DNA of 64,000 nt, taken from the NCBI RefSeq assembly GCF_002257645.1, contig NZ_NQMO01000006.1, positions 1 through 64,000 of the forward strand, given 5' to 3'. Shown here one piece after another: positions 59,579-64,000 of the stretch (its first letter is position 1; every line of letters starts with the position of its first letter). Both the position numbers and the translations under genes were made by a program. This stretch comes from Paenibacillus sp. XY044. GTDB lineage: Bacteria; Bacillota; Bacilli; Paenibacillales; Paenibacillaceae. The notes beneath the pieces were generated by a model. It was not told where the DNA came from. It was given only the letters and a program-made list of their open reading frames with translations, and ran no database searches.

Positions 59579-59653
59579 AATTCTAGACGTCACGGCGTCA
59601 CAGAATACCATACTTCATCGTTAAATGTGCAAAGTTGAAAGGGGTGCATTTCG

Positions 59654-60832
59654 ATGAAAGAAGTGAGATGTGTCGTCGTTGGGGGAGGCCATGTAGGCCT
59701 CCATGCGGCTAAAGAGTTGGGGAAATCGGCCAAGGAGCTCGGGCGGACGATTCGGGTTACCCTTATTGACAAGGAACCTAACCATATTCGTAAGGTGTTG
59801 TTATTCAGGCCGGCCGTCGGTAGAGAGAGGATCGACCTCCCATGGTCTAGTTTGTTGCCTAAGCATATTCAATTCGTTCATGGTACAGTAACAGCCATAG
59901 GAAGTGGAGAGAAACATGTTCAATATTTAGATTCGAGTGGAAACGAACACCATCTAGATTATGACATTCTCGTCCTCACAGCAGGCAGTGTCGTGAAACG
60001 GCCAAATCAAGACCTTGGCGGTATAGCTCTGACGGATATAAATTCAGGAATCGCCATCAGAGAGAAATGGCGGACGAATATTAGCAAAGCTGCCGTAGAA
60101 TTCAACCCCCAGGAACGAATGAGGCTTCTGACCGCCGCCGTTGCAGGAGCAGGTATCAGCGGGATCGAGACCGCTGCTGAATTGGGGCTTGCCATGCGTT
60201 CTGAAGCTGCCGAGCATGGACTGGATCCGAATCAGGTTCGGATCTACTTGCTTAACGCGAATCATCGGTTATTCATGGAAGGGCCGGATAAAGTAGGTCG
60301 AAAGCTGCAAAGTCTCCTAACCGATTACGGGGTTACTGTCTTTCATAAACACGTCGCGTTGCGTGAGAAGGGCGGGGAATTAAGCTTGCAAGATGGGCGA
60401 TCTTTGCCTGTTGGCTTGTGCATCTGGACACTTGGACTCGAACCGAACCCCATTCTGAGATCACTGGGAGTGCCGCTTACCGCTGATGGCCGGGTTCAAG
60501 TTGACGAATGTTACCGAATCGGGGGGGAGGCCGGGTTATATAGTATCGGCGATTGTGCAAGAATCGTCGACCCTGTAACGGGACACGAAGATCCGATGAC
60601 TTGCAAAGAGGGGATTGTTCAAGCCCGAAGGCTGAGGAAGATCGTCATCGCCGACATAGAAGGTCGCCCTGCTCCCGCCCATAAAGAGCTGCTGAATTTT
60701 TTTTGCATCGGAATGGGAGCTGAACGCGGATTACTGTGGACGAGGAAGTGGGGGGTGGACTTCCTTATTACAGGAAAGCTAGCTTGGAGAATCAAAAACT
60801 ACGGATGGGATGCTGCGAGTCTGTTGAGGTAG
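59654..60832 (+). CDS. NAD(P)/FAD-dependent oxidoreductase, type II NADH dehydrogenase-like
   Basis: A 392-residue flavoprotein of the pyridine nucleotide-disulfide superfamily. The FAD motif VVVGGGHVGLHAAKEL is at the N-terminus, the NAD motif AGAGISGIETAAELG near residue 167, and the second FAD motif GLYSIGDCARI near residue 298. The C-terminal region may contact the membrane. It is followed nine bases later by an ECF41-type sigma gene, whose usual partners are oxidoreductases or carboxymuconolactone decarboxylases. Confidence 0.88.
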   Translation: MKEVRCVVVGGGHVGLHAAKELGKSAKELGRTIRVTLIDKEPNHIRKVLLFRPAVGRERIDLPWSSLLPKHIQFVHGTVTAIGSGEKHVQYLDSSGNEHHLDYDILVLTAGSVVKRPNQDLGGIALTDINSGIAIREKWRTNISKAAVEFNPQERMRLLTAAVAGAGISGIETAAELGLAMRSEAAEHGLDPNQVRIYLLNANHRLFMEGPDKVGRKLQSLLTDYGVTVFHKHVALREKGGELSLQDGRSLPVGLCIWTLGLEPNPILRSLGVPLTADGRVQVDECYRIGGEAGLYSIGDCARIVDPVTGHEDPMTCKEGIVQARRLRKIVIADIEGRPAPAHKELLNFFCIGMGAERGLLWTRKWGVDFLITGKLAWRIKNYGWDAASLLR

Positions 60833-60841
60833 TGAAAAGCC

Positions 60842-61726
60842 ATGGATGGGAATAGAGGTAATGAGGTGGAAGAACTTTATGTTCAATATAAAGGATTGAT
60901 GTTTAAAATCGCGTACCAGATGACCGGCTCGGTAGCAGACGCTGAGGATATCGTGCAGGATGTGTTTATCAAACTTTATGACGTGGACCCCGATCGATTG
61001 GCGAAACCTAAAGCCTATCTTTGCAAGATGGTGACCCGCCGTAGTATCGACCTTCTCAAATCAGCACGTAAGCGGAGGGAGCAATACTTCGGTCCATGGT
61101 TGCCGGAGCCTGCTCCGACCCCGGAGATGGATGCGATGGAGGCGGTTGTCCGTAACGATTTGCTTTCTTATGCCATGATGGTACTCCTTGAACATTTATC
61201 TCCTGCAGAACGTGCCGTATTCGTCCTTCGTGAGGCTCTTGGTTTTGAATATCCGTTAATTGCCGAGTTGCTCGATAAAAATGAAGTAAGCTGCCGTAAA
61301 ATGATGAGTAGAGCCAGAGGAAAGATGGGCATCTCGGAAAATATACCGGTATCAAACGAATCGAATAATGAAGAATGGGTTCGATTATTTTTAACTGAAC
61401 TTGAGAAAGGCAATATCAATAAAGTAATGGAGCTGCTTTCGGAAGACGTGCTGATTGTCTCTGACAGTGGAGGTAGAGCGATTGCGGCTATGCGTCCGAT
61501 CCAAACACGCGAACTTGCAGCTCGTTTCTTACTCGGAGCGTATAGGAAAGCTCCGAAGCTTATAGGAGGGCTTGATATTGGATTGGCGAATATCAATGGC
61601 CAGATTGGGATCGTTGCCCGTTCCGGAAGTAAAGTGGTAGCCGTTGCTTTCATGCACTTTGAAAGAGGAAAGTTAAGAAATCTGTACATCCAGAGAAATT
61701 CGGACAAGCTGAAGCATATCCTATGA
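60842..61726 (+). CDS. ECF41-type sigma factor with SnoaL-like C-terminal domain
   Basis: A 294-residue RNA polymerase sigma factor. Region 2 (about 10-75; GSVADAEDIVQDVFIKLY) and region 4 (about 110-162; LSPAERAVFVLREALGFEY) are followed by a SnoaL-like domain (about 178-290). The DSGGR at 208-212 is a variant of the ECF41 DGGGK motif. In this group the C-terminal domain replaces an anti-sigma factor as modulator. The FAD oxidoreductase gene just upstream is the likely target or partner. Confidence 0.9.
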   Translation: MDGNRGNEVEELYVQYKGLMFKIAYQMTGSVADAEDIVQDVFIKLYDVDPDRLAKPKAYLCKMVTRRSIDLLKSARKRREQYFGPWLPEPAPTPEMDAMEAVVRNDLLSYAMMVLLEHLSPAERAVFVLREALGFEYPLIAELLDKNEVSCRKMMSRARGKMGISENIPVSNESNNEEWVRLFLTELEKGNINKVMELLSEDVLIVSDSGGRAIAAMRPIQTRELAARFLLGAYRKAPKLIGGLDIGLANINGQIGIVARSGSKVVAVAFMHFERGKLRNLYIQRNSDKLKHIL

Positions 61727-61817
61727 TCGAATCCGAGTTTGGGAAGGTGATTCCGTTTTTTTACTTTGACTCATGATAGAAATACTGATGGCCATGGTGT
61801 CACGCTACAACACGCCG

Positions 61818-61904
61818 TTATTTCCGTTGAACGCGATCAGCGAGGTTTTCGCTCACCCGCTCAAGCACCATGATCAGCGCGATACAGAGACCCTGACCCG
61901 CAAA
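61818..61904 (-). pseudogene. Possible C-terminal fragment of an ABC permease
   Basis: On the minus strand a 28-codon frame (FAGQGLCIALIMVLERVSEN then a short basic end) resembles the last helix of an ABC importer permease. No start or upstream part exists. Weak, but consistent with the other debris beside it. Confidence 0.35.
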
Positions 61905-61906
61905 TC

Positions 61907-61929
61907 GAAGCCCGCGGTTTCTCGCGGGC
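61907..61929 (-). terminator. Hairpin in the debris region
   Basis: CCCGCG/CGCGGG stem with GAGC/GCTT extension; the T tract on the minus strand is weak. Confidence 0.5.
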
Positions 61930-61940
61930 TCCACAAGACC

Positions 61941-62078
61941 CTAGGTCACGACCTTTTCAAGATCGCCGCACCATTTGCTCAAACCATACTTAGCGCCCCA
62001 TTGGATTCCGGTTTGCTCGAGATGAAGGTTCACTTCTCCTTTTCCTAAATCCTCCAGCGTCCAGGTGACGGTGTGCTG
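61941..62078 (-). pseudogene. C-terminal remnant of an SRPBCC/AHSA1-domain gene
   Basis: On the minus strand, 45 codons read HTVTWTLEDLGKGEVNLHLE and then GAKYGLSKWCGDLEKV before a stop; this is the end of an AHSA1-type protein. An in-frame stop lies just before it, immediately after the arsR stop. ArsR-SRPBCC gene pairs are common, so the first two thirds of the partner gene have been deleted here. Confidence 0.75.
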
Positions 62079-62084
62079 CTAAAC

Positions 62085-62456
62085 TCATTCCTCTTCTTCC
62101 CTTAATAGTTGTTTCAAGCGCAGCATATTGGTATTCCAGAACTGGGTGTAGTAAGCCACCCAATCTTGAACTTCACTGAGCGGAGATGCGTTCAGCCTGA
62201 ATCGCGTTTCTCGGCCGACTTTCCGGTCAAGTACCAGTCCCGCCTCTTTAAGGATGGTCAAATGCTTGGAAACTGCCGTCCGGCCCATTTGAAAATGTGG
62301 CGTAAGTTCATGCAGCGGCAGCTCCTCTGTCTCGGATAACAGACGAATCAGGTGGCGTCTGGTTGGATCTGCAATGGCGTCAAACACATCCCGGTTCTCG
62401 TTGTTCTCGCTCACAACATCCTCTCCTAAGCTTTTCTCGATTTCCTGATAGGACAC
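62085..62456 (-). CDS. ArsR-family transcriptional regulator
   Basis: A 123-residue winged-helix repressor (FDAIADPTRRHLIRLLSE, PHFQMGRTAVSKHLTILKEAGLV). It has no cysteine, so metal binding of the classical kind is unlikely; it belongs to the group that pairs with SRPBCC-domain proteins. The partner gene downstream is truncated. The promoter carries two CAC-N6-GTG sites. Confidence 0.9.
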   Translation of the reverse strand: MSYQEIEKSLGEDVVSENNENRDVFDAIADPTRRHLIRLLSETEELPLHELTPHFQMGRTAVSKHLTILKEAGLVLDRKVGRETRFRLNASPLSEVQDWVAYYTQFWNTNMLRLKQLLREEEE

Positions 62457-62503
62457 TGTTTGGTGACGATTTGATTATATGGCACCATTTAGTGTCGTGT
62501 CAA
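62454..62503 (-). promoter_or_regulatory. arsR promoter with two operators
   Basis: On the minus strand TTGACA (62498-62503) and TATAAT (62474-62479) have an 18-base spacer. CAC-N6-GTG sites lie in the spacer (62483-62494) and downstream of the -10 (62454-62465). Confidence 0.75.
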
Positions 62504-62665
62504 TAACGTTATTAAAATGACTTGAGTCGCCGAGATCCCACGCAAACGCGCATCCCCCGGTTCCCAATAACTTCTTGACCCCACTTTACGGTCCTTTAAC
62601 AAACCGAGTGTATACTGGACGTACAACAGCATATAAACTATTTTACGAAAGGAAAGGGTGCAGCT

Positions 62666-63295
62666 ATGGGAATTCATACGTATTTCCAATCATTAAACGA
62701 CCTCGAACGCATTATTCGTTGTCCCGGCAAGTTCAAATTTGAAGAGCACAGCGTTTCCGCTCATTCTTGGAAAGTCGTCCAGTACGCCAAAACATTAGCC
62801 GATATTGAAGAAACCAACGGAGTCACGGTGGACTGGAAGAAGCTGTACGAAATTACGAGCAGTCATGATTACGGCGAGATTTTTATCGGGGATATCAAAA
62901 CGCCCGTGAAGCACCACTCCCTCGAACTGCGGGCGATGCTGCAGCAAGTGGAAGAAGGCATGGTCGCCCATTTCATTGACGAGCATATCCCGGCCGAGTT
63001 TCAGCCTATATTCCGCAGACAATTGCGCGAAGGCAAGGACGATTCCGTAGAAGGAAGAATACTGGAAGTAGCCGATAAACTCGATCAGATCTACGAAGCT
63101 TTTACCGAGCTGCAGCGGGGAAACACGGAAAAAGAGTTTGTCGTCATGTATAGAGATGCCCTCATCAAAATTAAAGGAATCAAGCTTCATTGCGTCGACT
63201 ACTTTTTGCAGCATATTCTCCCCGATTTAGTAAGCGAAGGATCCAGATCCCCGATCGATATTGAAAAAATTACGAAAGAAGCATTGGCCTCATAA
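62666..63295 (+). CDS. HD-domain phosphohydrolase (YfbR/5'-nucleotidase-like)
   Basis: A 209-residue metal-dependent hydrolase. The HD-domain ligands are visible in EEHSVSAHSWKV and SSHDYGEIFIGDI, with a later D in VADKLDQIYEA. The YfbR group dephosphorylates deoxynucleoside monophosphates; the true substrate is not certain. GAAAGGG precedes ATG 62666. The 293 bases after it hold nothing I can recognise before the next ribosome binding site. Confidence 0.85.
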   Translation: MGIHTYFQSLNDLERIIRCPGKFKFEEHSVSAHSWKVVQYAKTLADIEETNGVTVDWKKLYEITSSHDYGEIFIGDIKTPVKHHSLELRAMLQQVEEGMVAHFIDEHIPAEFQPIFRRQLREGKDDSVEGRILEVADKLDQIYEAFTELQRGNTEKEFVVMYRDALIKIKGIKLHCVDYFLQHILPDLVSEGSRSPIDIEKITKEALAS

Positions 63296-63588
63296 GTTAT
63301 GATTTGCATGATGATTTGAATTCTCCTGCTTTTCGATCTTACTGAACCTCAATTCGTCCTCTTGAGCTATCCAGCTTCAATAGATTTTTCCTCTTTTTTT
63401 TAAAAAATATTTCCCTACATATGCTTTCGAACTAAGATTCAACCATTCCGTTCTGCCACCTCACCGGCATCTCCGTTAGAACTCCACTTCTGCGGCATTT
63501 CATCAATTCCTCCTCCCATTTAAGTTCCATTTAAATAAACGGGTTTACTCTAGGGCTATCCCATACAAGCCACAAGGAGTAATCATCC

Positions 63589-64000
63589 ATGAACAATAAG
63601 AAAAAGAAGTCCAAGCGAATTCTGCTCATCAGTCTCACGCTGTCCGTTGCTACGGTCGGCGGCATCCTGTACGGACTGGCCGACCGCTATTTGATCCCGC
63701 ATGTGGAAGAGGTGGTTGCACAGCCCAGCACGGCAGCGGCCATATCGTCATCCGCTTCAGGTACGCAGTCGGCTGCTACAACGAAGACGGCTGCTACGAA
63801 CTCAGCATCTACGACATCCACGGCCTCAGCGGCAAACGCCACTTCTGACGACTGGAACTACAAGAGCGATAACGTAGATATCTCGGTCAAACAAGTGGAG
63901 ACCGGCTCGGGCGAGGATAAAATTACGTATTACGTCGCCGATGTTCAGCTGAAGAACGCATCCAATCTTCGGACGGCTTTCGCGGATCATACTTTCGGCC
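63589..64000 (+). CDS. Phosphodiester glycosidase-family exopolysaccharide protein (partial, runs off the window)
   Basis: The first 137 codons of a membrane-anchored or exported protein. A basic start (MNNKKKKSKR) and one membrane helix (about 11-29) are followed by a linker rich in Ser, Ala and Thr (about 45-85) and then a segment (ITYYVADVQLKNASNLRTAF) typical of the NAGPA/phosphodiester glycosidase domain. AAGGAG stands nine bases before ATG 63589. The rest lies outside the window. Confidence 0.8.
   Translation, partial: MNNKKKKSKRILLISLTLSVATVGGILYGLADRYLIPHVEEVVAQPSTAAAISSSASGTQSAATTKTAATNSASTTSTASAANATSDDWNYKSDNVDISVKQVETGSGEDKITYYVADVQLKNASNLRTAFADHTFG

Noticed and set aside
61773..62048. 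91-codon plus-strand frame after the sigma gene
   Set aside because: No ribosome binding site; it overlaps the fragments of minus-strand genes and the hairpin at 61907-61929.

Overview
This window looks like a chromosomal segment of a Paenibacillus-type bacterium (Bacillota). The evidence is the gene order (TPR protein-trxB, glcK, rapZ-yvcK-whiA-HPr; cggR-gap-pgk-tpiA-gpmI-eno; secG-rnr-smpB-ssrA), strong AAGGAGG-type ribosome binding sites, Gram-positive lipoprotein and SLH signals, a CtsR box at clpP, and a tmRNA tag ending in ALAA. The genus call is an inference from gene content and order; no database was searched.

Layout. 1-12.7 kb: a TPR/HTH protein and trxB, then an insert holding a LysE-type exporter with a divergent XRE-cupin regulator and a minus-strand ABC transporter/two-component operon of the LnrLMN-LnrJK or YvfRS-YvfTU kind, then glcK, rapZ, yvcK, whiA and a Crh-like HPr. 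12.8-21.1 kb: a chemoreceptor, a SIMPL-domain protein, the potABCD polyamine transporter behind a leader with a terminator, and a secreted stalk/DUF3298 protein. 21.2-26 kb: nrdIEF (class Ib ribonucleotide reductase, NrdR boxes), clpP (CtsR box) and tRNA-Arg(CCG). 26-33.5 kb: the full lower-glycolysis operon under CggR, with a well-conserved CggR operator. 33.5-39.1 kb: secG, rnr, smpB and ssrA, followed by a 0.8 kb segment (cold-shock gene plus ydjO-like gene) closed by a decayed second copy of the ssrA 3' end. 39.1-54.5 kb: accessory genes. These are two nitroreductases with divergent regulators, a VOC protein, a large hybrid sensor kinase with a SARP-type response regulator, a dockerin-bearing seven-repeat propeller protein next to a cohesin-SLH surface protein, and two CDF metal transporters sharing one promoter motif. 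54.5-64 kb: an ECF-type vitamin/metal transporter, a TetR gene with two DUF3995 membrane genes (one frameshifted), an FAD oxidoreductase with an ECF41-type sigma factor, gene debris, an ArsR regulator, a YfbR-like HD hydrolase and the start of a phosphodiester glycosidase gene.

Most striking structures. (1) A roughly 94 bp near-palindromic element occurs in three leaders (upstream of the TPR gene, potA and eno); base changes in its stems are compensated on the other side. (2) A second family of about 110 bp, with paired hairpins and compensatory changes, occurs at 11-121 and 8117-8226, with a partial copy near 33553. (3) The ssrA 3'-end remnant marks a probable old integration site. (4) The cohesin-SLH and dockerin genes, translationally close and downstream of a sensor kinase/SARP pair, look like a small cell-surface assembly system whose cargo is a propeller rather than an obvious enzyme. 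(5) Two CDF genes share a motif at the same distance from their -10 boxes.

Start codons were chosen by Shine-Dalgarno spacing and family alignment from memory, and several differ from the longest open frame. Promoters, operators and terminators were read by eye.
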